Shown piece by piece: positions 45,703 to 57,042 of a DNA stretch of 64,000 nucleotides. The stretch comes from Phialophora verrucosa (Eukaryota; Ascomycota; Eurotiomycetes; Chaetothyriales; Herpotrichiellaceae): assembly GCA_002099365.1 (NCBI GenBank), contig MSED01000015.1, positions 2,666,001 through 2,730,000 of the forward strand, given 5' to 3'. Position 1 is the stretch's first letter. Every line of letters starts with the position of its first letter. A program made the position numbers and the translations under genes. The notes beneath the pieces are model-generated. The model did no database searches. It was not told the origin of the DNA and was given only the letters and a program-made list of their open reading frames with translations.

Positions 45703-47445
45703 TGTTTGCAGGGAGTGGGTGGTAATAGATGAAACTGAGGGATCGTCATGTTCTGAGGTGTGACACTTGGGACAGGACTCGGTCTAATAAGCTCTCGAGA
45801 GGTGAATCCTGCGCTGAAACTCGCAAAGGACTCTCGTAACAAGTTCTTGGACGCTGGCTAGGATGCTGGTGTCTATACGGGGACGCCACCAGTCAGTGAG
45901 CTCGATTGGTGTGCTAGCTAGACTCATCGGGGTGCCGACCGCAAATCTGGGGTCTCCGCCTTGCTCGGCTCCTCATCCGTAGTACATTTCACTAGACCGA
46001 ATTTGAAGGAGAAGCGTTGCGACGAATGACGACGGCGCGAGCACATGGTGTTGTGGCAACAGCGCGCAGAATCCCGTCGATCTCTCCTCTAGTCGCTGAT
46101 AAGATGCGCCCAGCCGAAGATCCATGTTGCTCTCGAGGTGTCCAGGTGCCATGCCATCTTGCTGCACGTCCAAATTGTCCAACCATGCAACAGCTCGCAG
46201 AAGGTGAAAGCAACCGAGCAGCTGGGCAGCTGTCGGGGCTTCGCAGCCCACGTCACAGATAATCAAAGAAGCGATGGAGATCTCCGAGGACGAATGGAGG
46301 CACGTTGTTGGATTGCCACCCTTGCCGTGACGCCCATGTAGAAATTGGCAAGTGGGAGCACCCTACGCCGAACAGTCCAGAGGAGGATGCAGCGGAGTTG
46401 CAGTTCAGATAGAGTGGGTGGGTTGTTGGACAGAGATAACTTGTGATCCGGATAACTAATGTTCATTTCGGGAGCGCCTTGCCACCGCTGCTCCGTGCAA
46501 AGTCGCCAAAAGAAGTCTATCGTTGCTCCGTACATAGCTGGAAAAGTCCTCCACGACGTGCGGTATCTTGACTTTGCCTCAGCACACGCAAGCTGCAGAC
46601 TGACCTCTCCTACACAGTTCGTACGTACTGGCCCCGACGACCGAGTGCCGAGTTACAGGATGTACCCCATACTCCTTCCTTATTGCAGGCTGAGCCACGA
46701 GTAGCCGACACCCGCGGAAGCGGGCCCGATGCCTCGGATTGCATCTTGTCCAGGCCAGAAAGCAGGGCGGAATCCGCCGGTGCGGCTGGTGCGTTCAACA
46801 TGGGACTCGAACGAGAATGGCTGTACGAAGAAGTGCAGAGGTTGCGGCACAATTCGCTAATGAATTGGTTCACACAACTCGAATTCTCCCTAGAGAATAG
46901 TCTTTCAGGAAGTTTGGCTTGCCATAGACTTCTCAGCGACACGCTTGCGAGCTCCGGTTGACTTTCATACTCTGTATCCTGAAACTTAATCAAGTGAGAA
47001 GTGGGAACACATCAACTGCGCCCGCGTCCTTACGTGGTGGAGCGCCCTAGAATAGATGGACGCGGGACGCATATATCAATAAAGCCTGCGTCTTTTCGAT
47101 GAGGAGTCGACTCCGCGATGCTGTTAGTTCTGATCTTTCAGGCCCAAAATGATGCGGGGACCAAAACGGCGGCGACATGATCTCAATGAAGAAGAGCTTT
47201 GGACGAATGTATCTGTTATCGATTAATGTACGTGTGAGTGTGTAAGTGTGGTCGTCATAGGAGCCATAGACTCTCTTCATTCTCGGCGCCTCCTCGCCTG
47301 CAGGAAAGCCCGCTCAGAATGTCCAAATCCCTCAGTCATGGAGGATCGCTCGACTCTCTTTTATCCAACGCGCCTTGAACAAAGTAAGCAAGTACCTGTC
47401 CGAGAGGAATACTAGACCCAACCCCAGCAGTCAACGGAGCGACAT
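45703..47445. other. 1.7 kb intergenic region
   Basis: Promoter of the AAAP gene on the left and the 3' end of alpha-actinin on the right. Open frames (for example 46683-46961 plus) look non-coding. Confidence 0.45.
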
Positions 47446-49491
47446 TCACTTCCTGGGCGTGGTGGGCGGTGTGGTGCCATTCGCTCGACCTCGATCCGAC
47501 TGGTCTCTCGGCTGCACATCACCCATCATGCCCTGCATAAAAGTAATATAATCGTATTTCGGTACGTTCCTGTCGGCCTCCATATCCGGCCCGGTATGTT
47601 CGGGCATGCTGCTCAGTAGATCTTCAATCAAATCATCTGGAATGAGCGAATGCCTCAGGTCCATCTCGGTCACGTAGGGTTTCCCATCCGCCACCTCGCG
47701 GAATGACTGGAAGACTTGCTCCGAGCTGTTCTGATCTTCCGTCACGGAAACCATGAAACGGATGAACTGTTCGAAGCCTACGCCGCGGGACTCCCGTTGG
47801 CGACGCGAGACAGGTGACATCGTGGGATCGATCCCCGTGTGACACACTTCGACAAACTTGTCGTGCATTTCGTGTTCGTCGTATACCAGTCCCAAACTGG
47901 CAAGCGCAGCGCTGAATTCCAGCTCCGTGAGGGCGTTGGTGCCATCACGGTCAAAATGGCGAAACACGGATTCGAATTCCTCCAGCTGAATGGGCGTGAG
48001 GTTGGTCATATCACGAGCAACCATTTGGTTCTCGAGGAACGTCAACTTCTTCTGGACACTTGTCTTGACGAGGCTGAGCTCATACAGAAGCTCGTCGTAC
48101 GTGTATGTTGTGTAATCGTTCTCGTCAATGTTCGCCTCCTGGCACTTCTCATCGAGGATTGCTATGCCCTCGAGGTACTGCTCGAGCGGACCAAGGTTGT
48201 CGGCGAGACGTTGCGCATGGTTCAGTTGATCCTCGACATCACCTTCAAGACCTGAGATGGCGAGAGAAAGGGTGTTCAGGGTCAATGCAAAATCATTGGC
48301 CTTGTCCGCAAAGGTCTTTCTCAGCGCGTTTTTGATGTCTCGGATCGTCTCATTGATCAGCTTGCTGCGAGCGTGCTCGTCAGTTCCCAGTGCCGCCCAT
48401 TCGTGGTCGAGGACTTCGAGTCTCAGTTCTGGCGGTGGCTCGTAGGGACGGAGCCTGTACGTGGAGAGTTTGGTCTTGATGTTGCCTAGGAGTGCCGCCA
48501 AGTCGGACTTCTCGGCTACCCACTTTCGTTTCTGGTTCCGCTTGAAGTTGGCCATTGCATTGGCTTGGGCTTTCGCGTCTGCGTACGTTCCCTGGAACTG
48601 GGAGTCGCGCCAGGCTTGGCGTTGTTGTCGGATCTGCTGCAGCAGAGCACGCATTCTCTTCTCATATGCCGATTCCATTTCCCATGCGCCTTGCATGTTG
48701 CTCACGAACTTTTCGACCCGTCTGCCTGCATTTTCCACTCTTTCCATGGCACTAAATGCGTGGAACCAGTAGGCAATATACGTCATAAGTGATCTTTCAT
48801 CGGGCTTGGGGACGTCCGCCACGTCTTCGACATCAAGCAGATCCGGAATCCCAATCTCTCTGCTCGCAATCTCAAAAGCCAACTTCATATTTCCTTTGTG
48901 GTCTGACTTATCCAACGTGTCAAAGTCGATCAGATCGGGGCGGTGGATATCCAAAAGCGCACAAAAGGCGAGCCCGTTGTTCCAGGAAGACGAGAAGTCC
49001 CGCACTTCCACTCCCTCGTAGCATGCTGTTTTCCGCTGACACCACAGCAGCAGGCCTTCTTTAGCCGTCAGACCTTCTTCGTTGATGTCCGAGATGGTGA
49101 ACCGCAGAATGAGCGTCCATATCAGCCCCAAAATGATCTTTCGGTTCCCATCGACCACATCCTCTGCGCCAATGTTTGTCATCTGAATCCCACGATGTTT
49201 GATGAACTCGAGCGACTTATTGACATTCTCGAACTTTTGCACCCGTAGACGAGGTTTCGCCGCATATCGACCGAGGGATTCATTGCTGAGGATTTCGAGA
49301 AGGTGGATGAGGATGATGCCGTCGGAGAGGTCTGTTACGAGGCTTTGGACGGCGACTTCACGGGGTTTGATCTTGTTATTGAGCCTGAGGACGTCAGTTT
49401 ATCCCGGCTGCGTCGGCGTACGTTGGGGCATGTACCATTTTGTAAACGTCTTTTCTTGGACATTCACCCATTGCTTCTCCAATAATACCAT
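47446..49491 (-). CDS. Alpha-actinin (actin cross-linker)
   Basis: Exons 49491-49436 and 49384-47446; the 51 bp intron has a GTACAT donor and CTGAC branch and splits the KTFTKWLN actin-binding helix. The product is 664 residues. Calponin-homology domain 1 spans ~10-115 and domain 2 ~125-235 (WCQRKT, SWNNGLAFCALLDIHRPDL). Two spectrin-type repeats follow (~240-480), shorter than the four of animals, as is usual in fungi. The EF-hand region has a complete loop D-R-D-G-T-N-A-L-T-E-L-E at 497-508; later loops lack key acids. The protein cross-links actin at septation rings and hyphal tips in related fungi. A second ATG at 49499 is out of frame and would form only a tiny upstream ORF. Confidence 0.93.
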
Positions 49492-49781
49492 GGCTGCATG
49501 TCAGACGACACTGTCTCTGGGTTTCTTCTTGCGGAATCGATGAGGGATATTCAGAAGTCTACGCCCGCACGGCTGTCGATACAGTGCGAAGAACAAGTCG
49601 GTGCCGGTGATACGGTGATATCCAAAAGTTCAGGGGATGAATCCGACAAACGCAGGTTTCAGCGCAGACAGACACCGGTCCGAGTGTCAGACTAATATGC
49701 AGTCACTGAGTGAATGATCTAGACTAGGTAAGTAATCCTGTGATTCCCAGCTGAATGCCAGCTGAAGGGAGTGTGAGGGGG

Positions 49782-50159
49782 TTAGTTTGCTCGGCCTTGT
49801 CTTGTTCCGAAAAGTAAACAAGACGCCAGCGGGGCAACGAGGCCAAGAGCGATTCCGCCAATCAGATTACGTCGATACTTTCTAATGGCTCTCACTTTCG
49901 CATCAGTGCCTCCTTGCTGTGTCAGTATCTTGCTTTCCTCCTGCGTGTATGAGCTTAGGTTCATATTGGGTCTCGCTCTGCGCTCACTGGGCTTTCAGCC
50001 CTTCACAGCAATGTGTGCACGTCGAAGAGACTGCTACTTCTCTGAGACAATGACAGCGGGACTTGCCAGCAATGACGCCATGACTTCAGACACTTTTGAG
50101 ATGAGCCCGCCGGTGACCTGGGGGCTCGTAAGAGTTGTCGTTCTCCGGTAGTGTTTCAT
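49782..50159 (-). CDS. Tentative small single-TM protein
   Basis: Two same-frame pieces, 50159-50038 and 49977-49782, can be joined by a 60 bp GT-AG intron (GTAGCA donor) that removes an in-frame stop. This gives 105 residues. The C-terminus has one hydrophobic segment (NLIGGIALGLVAPLASCLLF) preceded by a basic KYRR. I do not recognise it. The start would lie only 64 bp from the divergent GT8 start codon. The protein could equally begin at the ATG at 49964 (60 residues), or not exist. Confidence 0.35.
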
Positions 50160-50223
50160 ATCTTCTTTGCCTCGTCCTCCGAGGCATTCCTGGTCGCAGC
50201 ATTCTTCTGTAGCACTTGGCGAG

Positions 50224-51267
50224 ATGGGATCAGTAGCAGACGCTTCAGACCACTGGTGCTGGGTCACACTCGTCACCAAGCCGTCGTATCTCCCAGGCGT
50301 CATCATCCTCGGTCATACATTAGATCAGCACAAGTCCAAATACCCTCTCGTTGTGCAGTACACCGACTCGCTCGGAGACAAGGCAATAGCGGCTCTCCAG
50401 GAAGAGGCCCAGAACAATGGACGTCTGCAACCCGAGAGAGTATCTCTCCTTCTGCCCAGGAAAGAACAAGAGAACACCGGTAGCGTTGCTGAGCGATTCA
50501 AAGACACATTTACCAAACTCCGAGCTTTCGAGGTCTACAAGCTAGGGTACAGAAGAGCCGTCTTTCTGGACGCCGATATGGCCATCTTCCGGGATCCGGA
50601 CGAGATCTTCGAATGCAAGCTTCCAGGTCCAGACTGGCTAGGTGCCACCCATGCCTGTGTGTGCAATCTTGACTACGATTCATGGGCTCCACACGAGTGG
50701 CACAAGGGAAACTGTGCCTACACGCCCTTGAATCACCCCGACGAGGTAGCCGCAGAGATTACGCAAGAATCCCGTCCGACATACCGCCTTCTAAATGGTG
50801 GCATGTTGCTGTTCCACCCGACTGAAGAACTGTGGAACCGCATGTTGCAATTCTTCCACACCACGGACCGCCTCAAGACCTATCAATTCCCGGATCAAGA
50901 CTTTCTGGCAGACTTCTTCCGTGACAAGTGGTGCCCACTGTCGTGGAAGTACAACGCGCTCAAAACCATGAGATACTGGCATCCTCGGATGTGGTCAGAT
51001 GACAAGGTTGTGGTCCTCCACTACATCGTCGACAAGCCGTGGGAGCGACAGGTCAGCAAAGATGGTGTTGCGGGCCATCTCGGCAGAGATGGAGAAACTC
51101 ATGAATGGTGGTGGAGTATTTATCGACGGTGGCGAGCCGACCGCGGGAGGACGCGACCTGACAGTCTCGTGCTCGGTTCAATGGCAGAACTGGTCGATAC
51201 GGAGCAGCCATTTACAAAGATAGTTCCACTCCCGCAAGAGGTTGGGAAACCCGAGGATGTCTTCTAG
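50224..51267 (+). CDS. GT8-family glycosyltransferase (glycogenin/galactinol-synthase-like)
   Basis: Single exon, 347 residues. ATG 50224 starts just before the first strand (WCWVTLVTKPSYLPGVIILG), the usual start of the Rossmann-like nucleotide-sugar fold. The metal-binding DxD is D116-A-D118 in AVFLDADM. A later LNGGMLLFHP and the HYIVDKPW near the end supply further nucleotide-sugar and Mn2+ contacts typical of GT8. There is no signal peptide or membrane segment, so it is cytosolic, unlike Golgi GT8 enzymes. It would transfer a hexose from UDP-sugar to an unknown acceptor. It lacks the long glycogenin C-terminal region, so glycogen priming is uncertain. Confidence 0.9.
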   Translation: MGSVADASDHWCWVTLVTKPSYLPGVIILGHTLDQHKSKYPLVVQYTDSLGDKAIAALQEEAQNNGRLQPERVSLLLPRKEQENTGSVAERFKDTFTKLRAFEVYKLGYRRAVFLDADMAIFRDPDEIFECKLPGPDWLGATHACVCNLDYDSWAPHEWHKGNCAYTPLNHPDEVAAEITQESRPTYRLLNGGMLLFHPTEELWNRMLQFFHTTDRLKTYQFPDQDFLADFFRDKWCPLSWKYNALKTMRYWHPRMWSDDKVVVLHYIVDKPWERQVSKDGVAGHLGRDGETHEWWWSIYRRWRADRGRTRPDSLVLGSMAELVDTEQPFTKIVPLPQEVGKPEDVF

Positions 51268-51518
51268 GTCTCTGAAAGAATTCGCAAAGTTGAAGGTGAT
51301 CGAAAAGGCAAGGATGAATGAGGCAAAGCAAAACCCTTTGGTTACCAATTTCTCCTGTTCCTGCGTACACCACCGAACCCCAACATGCAAGTATGTACGA
51401 AGACTCAAGTCGGCGTCCAAGCTTGTGACCGGGCTATCTAATGCTTCTAAGTCTTTGGAGTGGTAGTCGTTTTGTGAGGTACCAGATGCAGATGATTCCT
51501 CAAATATCAGCAGCTCTG

Positions 51519-52338
51519 TTATTCCCCTCCGGCAGTTTCACTCCTCCCGATATCTCTCTCTTGATTTTCGACAGTGGATAGATGCCTGCCGTAACTGCTC
51601 CAATCCCACATGATGTCAACACATCCTGCATCCAGGAGTTGCATAGCCATCTCGGTTCTTTGTCCCACTATATGAGTCGACCCGACATATCCGAGGCATT
51701 TCAGGTTTGCCCCTACTGCTGCCCTAACTCCTGAAATGCTGTCCTCAACAGTCAGGCATTCTCCTGCTCGAGCACCAAGCTTCTCAAGCGCATGGAGGTA
51801 GACGGCGGGATCAGGCTTGCTGGATGGAGCAGAGAGAGAATCAGCCGCGGAGAAAATATTAGTGTCATGGAAGTACTTGATAAGCCCCGTTGCCTGCAGG
51901 CAAGTACGAATGCGGCGGAGGGGCGACGAGGAAGCAACAACCAGGACAAAATTGTCCAATTGGTGGAGTCTGGCAAGTGTTTCGGTCACGCCAGGGCACG
52001 GCTGACTCTTCGCTTCGATGTTCGCTACCACCCGGTCTTGTTGAATCCTATTGTACGTTTCCAACTCGTCTTCATTCAATTCGAAAGCAAGTTGCTGTTG
52101 CAGTAACACAAGGATTCGACGGAAGCTGAGGCCGACAAACTCCGAGATCAGATCCTCAGGCGAGAACCGCATGGCGATGTTCCTCTTTTCCAGTATCTCG
52201 TTGATCAACTCGCTGCAGATTTCTGCGGCGGCATCCTCCGACTGGACAAGAGTATTGTCGCAATCGAACAGGAGATATTTGATCTGTAGAAGAGTCAGTA
52301 CCTACGGGAACAGAAGATGCTAGTGAATTCACCTTCAT
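51519..52338 (-). CDS. HAD-superfamily phosphatase (beta-phosphoglucomutase-like)
   Basis: Exon 1 is only six bases (ATG AAG, 52338-52333), followed by a 49 bp intron and exon 2 52283-51519; 256 residues. Splicing gives MKIKYLLFDCDNTLV, so nucleophile Asp9 and general acid Asp11 sit right after the tiny exon. Motif II is VVASSS, motif III the Lys in SSKPDP, and motif IV EDSISGVRAA; a helical cap lies between motifs I and II. The set is complete, so it should be an active cytosolic phosphatase on a small phosphorylated sugar or similar compound. No other ATG allows motif I to be translated, which is why the micro-exon is accepted. Confidence 0.87.
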
Positions 52339-53196
52339 GGTGCCAGAGGCTGCAAGGAAATTACAAAGGGTTTGATGTCGTTTGCCGCGGGTGAAGTTTG
52401 TGTGGGGGGCGAGCAACACCTCGCTAGATGGTAACGAAGAAAGACGACCTGCTTCCTATTTTTCTTGAACAAGAGAAGAGGCAGGATCGGTATCGACTGT
52501 GAATCAAACGTATTGGGCGAGATTTCAAACTGGGCTTGCAAACGACGCGGCCGCCCTCACGTCATCTCCATCCACGGTCACATTGCAAAACAGCAGCAGC
52601 CAGCTGGCGGATGAGAAATAGCATCTCTAAGTGAGTAGCCATGGCCTCCGAAAGACAGCACAAAGACTTAGGATCGTGTGTTGGAGGAGAAAGATATGGT
52701 GGAAATAGATCGGCCGGAGTTAAGCAAATTATTATCGCGGTGCATTGAAAAACAGAACTTTGAACGAACAACCATCAAAGCTACCAACTTCGTGTGAATA
52801 CAATAAAATTCTGAAGCCCGCCCATAAGGATGCGCTGTTCCATTATGCTATCGGCGGCGCCTTTCATCGGGAACTGTTTGCTGAGCGAGCTGTTCATCAC
52901 GCTGGGTCCGTTCAACATGTTCATGCTTTGTTGCTCCTGCCTCTGTAACCACACCTCAACTAGGCGCATGGCAGACAATATTCGCAAGCCATTTACGACG
53001 CCGAACTATCCACGCCTAGTGGAAGAGCGGTGCTTATCACTTAGCAGAGTTGGGATCCGAGACTGAGGCTCTCCTTGTGTTGTTTTTGCACTTCACTGGC
53101 TTGGTATCTCCGGCCCATCTTTCACCCCTTGCATTGACCATGACCTCATCCAAACAAAGCTGTCAACCCCTGACCTCGCAGTGATCCTTGCATCTG
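52339..53196. other. Divergent intergenic region
   Basis: 858 bp between the HAD phosphatase and the unknown gene at 53197. No gene is supported. Confidence 0.45.
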
Positions 53197-54204
53197 ATGG
53201 AGGCTGAATTCCAAACAAGCGACCCACTTGGACCATCTCGAGCCTTCAAAATGGACGGATCGCCACGAGGGACGAAGCGTCCATACGAGTACCCAGACGT
53301 GTTTAATTCGAGCGAGCATGGGAGTAGCACCCCAGAACCAAATTCAAGTCCTCTTCGACAATACGCTAGTCCACCTCTCAAGATGCCGATGCCCTTGCAC
53401 ACACGGACAGCCGGAATTCTCAGAACCGAATCCCACTTGATAGGACCACATCTACGAGCGTCCTCCCAGACCCCCCTCGGCAGAACATCGGCCCTATTGT
53501 CTCGCAATGCCAGCGGACCACCACCGTACACATTCGGGTCATCGGTGAGCCTTGATCCTAGTTCCTTGTCACCCATCCCTGATCCGGTGGCATTGGCGGA
53601 AATCAAGCGGATGGTTCCTCAGCTCCTCTCTACCAAGGAAGGCCTGAGGAACCTCGGCGCAATGATCGAAGCCTTGGGAGCTGATGTCCAGTACGCCGAT
53701 AATACACCCGTGCCTTCGTTCAACGACAATCAAACACAGAATTCTGAAATAATACCACAAGACATGGCCGTGGCCGATTTCTCAAACACTTTGGCAGGCT
53801 CAGCTTTCGATGCATTTCTCAATGATCTGGGAGAGGAAAAATACGGCGCCTCGGGTATCCCTGCTAGGAACAATACAGAGGCAGTAAATCGTTAGAACCG
53901 AACAGAGCCAACGTACCCGGAAACCGACGCAGATGTGTTACTTAGAGAATACCGGACATCTCTCGTCTCCCGAACAGAGGCGCACCTGGTTCGACACTTG
54001 AGTGAGAAATTTGGAACCCTTCTAGAGGCTGAACCATTCAACCCGGACGGAATCATGGATGCACTCGTTCCCTCTGGGAACTTGTCGGATGCTGACTGGC
54101 ATTTCCTCGCGGAAATCATCGAAGGACGAGCAGGGGCATTCCGCGATACACAGGGCAAGGCTCGTGCTTGGGAACGTGACAACAAGAGTGCTGCAAAGAA
54201 CTAG
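53197..54204 (+). CDS. Protein of unknown function with an in-frame TAG removed by a putative intron
   Basis: One frame is open from ATG 53197 to 54204 except for a TAG at 53893-53895. A 51 bp intron (53855-53905, GTATCC donor, AACAG acceptor) would remove the TAG and keep frame, giving 318 residues. Otherwise the protein stops at 233 residues. The N-terminal half is Ser/Pro-rich and disordered-looking. Residues ~125-160 may be helical (LAEIKRMVPQLLSTKEGLR). The C-terminal ~100 residues have regular charged helices (REYRTSLVSRTEAHLVRHL). The sequence downstream of the TAG looks coding, which favours splicing or readthrough over a true end. No family is recognised. Confidence 0.6.
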
Positions 54205-56278
54205 GTGCGTCTTTGTCATTTACAGCATCAGCCGATAGGAGCTCTCAGCACAGTCTGCCTATCTGCAGCGGTGTTATCCCTATCCGGGGTTGGACTTGGA
54301 CTTGAGGAGATGACATCAGGGTGGGAAATTACGGTATGTACCATAAGATGTCGGTGTCGTCTCTCGGCCAGAGACACGCCAGACTCGGTACGAATTTCAT
54401 TTTCATGAATGGGCATCCCGCCCACGCCCTGCTATTCCTCTCTGTAACCTTCTTGAAGATGAATCTTACCACTTCTCACCAAATCCGGTACAAATTTCTG
54501 TGTGCTTCCCATTCTCCACCTTCAACCGTCAACCCGCACTCCAGAAAGATATACCTCGTAAGGCCCCTTCCCTCCTGTGCATACCTTCTCGCAGGCTGAA
54601 GACAGTTCGGGTGATCTTATCTCTCACGAAGAGCGCACAACTGCTGAAATGGTCGATTCCACTCGCTCGTTCCTTTCTATAATTTTCCACCTTTGCACCT
54701 CCTTCTGTCAGGCAGGATGTCCGTTGAGGACCTATCTCTGCTCCAGACCGTTTAGTCCCTACCTTCTGCTTTGCATTGAATTGCACTGAACTGTAGTTCG
54801 TAGTTCCTCTCGATAGTTGTCCTCGCTCCATCGATATGTCACAAGATCCCAACTTGTTCAGTAACTCGTTCTCTTATTCTCGTGATCTCGCTCAACATCC
54901 CAGGGGGTCTTAGTAGCATACACATACATGGAGCCTGCTGTCCGTACCGTTAGCAAGACAACTTTGGCCACATGCTCTCAACCGTCCCCGTCGCTTATAC
55001 ACCAAATGGAACCGTGAGAATGTTGCAGGTCTTGTCCAGTGACTTGACTGTCGAGCACATGCTTGTGCCGAGCTGCGTCTGTCGCCGTCATAGGGTCGGC
55101 TACCCCTGGCTACCCCTGGCTGTGTTCGAGACAGCTTGTGACTGCCACGCTTCTCCCTGTCGTGACCTGTCACGAAGGCGTCGTTGTCTGTCACTCCATA
55201 TCATGATGATGTCCTTGTCTGTCACAATCTGTCACGAAGACGTCGTAATCTGTCACAATCTGTCACAAACCGTCGTAGTCTATCAGCATCTTCCATGGCG
55301 TGGTTCTGGCGTCGTCCTCAGGGGTATAAATATCTCCCACCGCGACGACATTTGTTTTCTTCTTCTTTCCTCCCACTCTCTATGGCACGCAACTCCCCAG
55401 TCTTGCTAGCTGGGACTTGTGAGCGTCTGCCAGGACCTGGACTCTCTTCCGTCCCTGCCGACTGTCCTTGTCGTCTTCTCAAGCACACAGACTGTGGTGT
55501 CGCCCCGGAATCTTCCCCAGTACGATCTTCGAAGTCCAAGTAGGCGAATTGTGCCCACATCTTTCTCTTTCGCTGCTGACTTCTCAATAGTGCAACTCGC
55601 CATCTTGTGTTTGCCGCGGACGCATGCGACAGGCCTTCCGCGTCCTTGCGGGGACTCTAGGACTCACGGGATACACGATGATGTCGCCGCCGTTCATATC
55701 CTAGGCTTGGCATCCCACAGAGTTATAAGTTGCTCTTCGAACCTCGTCCCTTTGTCTTTCTTCCTCCTTTGCCTCGTCAGAGACAAAAACCATTGTCTCT
55801 TGCAGTTCTGCGGTTTCGAGCACAAGTCGACAGCAGGGATGACTGAACGCACGAATCTCGGAAACCTCGTTTTCTTCCGTGGTTATATTCCTCGCCGCTG
55901 GTGGAGGTTTCGATCCGACCCGTCAGGGGAATTGGTGCAACAAGAATACACGTCTCCTCAGGTCCTACGTGATGTTCCGCGACAAAGCGAACGCGGGAAA
56001 GGCTTCACAATGTTGTTTTCCCGCCTCCGCCCTCACTGCCGGACCGCACACAGCCTCGTGCAGACACAACAACCAAAAATACGTGAAGTGCACAAGGCCG
56101 CGCCAGAGGCAGCTCGCGGTGATTCAGGAGCCGTGATGGCTTCACGTCCTCTGATCCCTCGCCTCTCGACTCTCGACCGACCGCACAATCGCTATTTCGA
56201 CCACCACTACCACACACATTCATACCTTCAACCAGCACAGCATTTCTCGACGCCCTTCCTCCACCAAGATCATTCGAG
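54205..56278. other. 2.1 kb intergenic region with CTGTCAC repeats
   Basis: No gene is supported. A 306-codon plus-strand frame (55419-56339) has no ATG-led domain, and its end overlaps the next gene in another frame. A C-rich stretch (about 56160-56278) directly precedes the next start and looks like a fungal 5' leader. Confidence 0.45.
55149..55290 (+). repeat. Imperfect CTGTCAC / CGTCGT direct repeats
   Basis: The heptamer CTGTCAC recurs six times, alternating with AAGRCGTCGT-like words in units of about 10-30 bp. It looks like a minisatellite or a cluster of binding sites in a promoter. I cannot identify a factor. Confidence 0.6.
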
Positions 56279-57042
56279 ATGTCTAACCTTTCTGAGGCGG
56301 ATCAATTCCTCTACGCTGCCCTCGCAGCCGAAGTCGTAAGTCGAGTCTGAGAAGAATTCCCCTGACAAGAACTAACCTTTCCCAGGGTGCGCCGACCACT
56401 CCGCCACCAGAGTTCAGCGCAGCAGCTAATGTGGCATCGACCGCCACCGCCTCTGACGAGGTCAGCAACACGGCTGGCAATGACACCGCGACTGTTCCAC
56501 CAGTTGCCTCTCCACCAGTTGCAGTTGCAGCCGGTGTTGCGCCAGCGAGAAACACCGCATCTAGCCTCGCCGCTGCGCCTCTTGCCGCCTCGGCACCGAC
56601 AATTCTCAACCATCCTGCCAACGCCGCCGTCGCCGCGCCTGTTGGTCCAGTCGGCGGTAACCCCACGCAGACGACCGCCCAACACTGGGTCCCAAAGTAC
56701 AGAAACGTTGGCGACGCAGTTGATCCGTTCATCTGCCCGGGTCTCAACGAGGACTGTTACCACGCCGTGTTGCGTGAGAGCGGGTACTGGGACCACATCT
56801 TCCGGAAGCACCACTACACGCGCAAACAGATGGACAAGCCGGAAAACAGCCATGTGCGCGACATCTTCGTGCCGGCTCGACGCGCCTCCTGGTATCTGGC
56901 CAGAGGCAAAGACATCACGTACCAAGGAACCGAGCCGAAGCAGATCGCCGCACGCAATCGGATGGCCCTCGGCCTCAGATCGACTGACCCGACATACGCG
57001 AGGACGGTTTACGGGTCGACCATGACACAGCCAGACACCTGA
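56279..57042 (+). CDS. Small protein of unknown function with Ala/Pro-rich N-terminus
   Basis: Exon 1 56279-56335 and exon 2 56386-57042; the 50 bp intron has GTAAGT donor, ACTAACC branch and CCCAG acceptor, a near-perfect fungal intron. The product is 237 residues. Residues 1-19 are a short helix (MSNLSEADQFLYAALAAEV). Then ~100 residues of low-complexity Ala/Val/Pro/Thr follow. The C-terminal ~120 residues are a compact basic region with Cys, Trp and His (HWVPKYRNVGD, CPGLNEDCYHAVLRESGYW). No family is recognised and no signal peptide or membrane segment is seen. The quality of the splice signals supports a real gene. Confidence 0.65.

Noticed and set aside
55419..56339. 306-codon plus-strand open frame
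   Set aside because: It has no family feature, odd composition for a protein, and overlaps the well-spliced gene at 56279 in another frame. It is more likely a promoter/leader.
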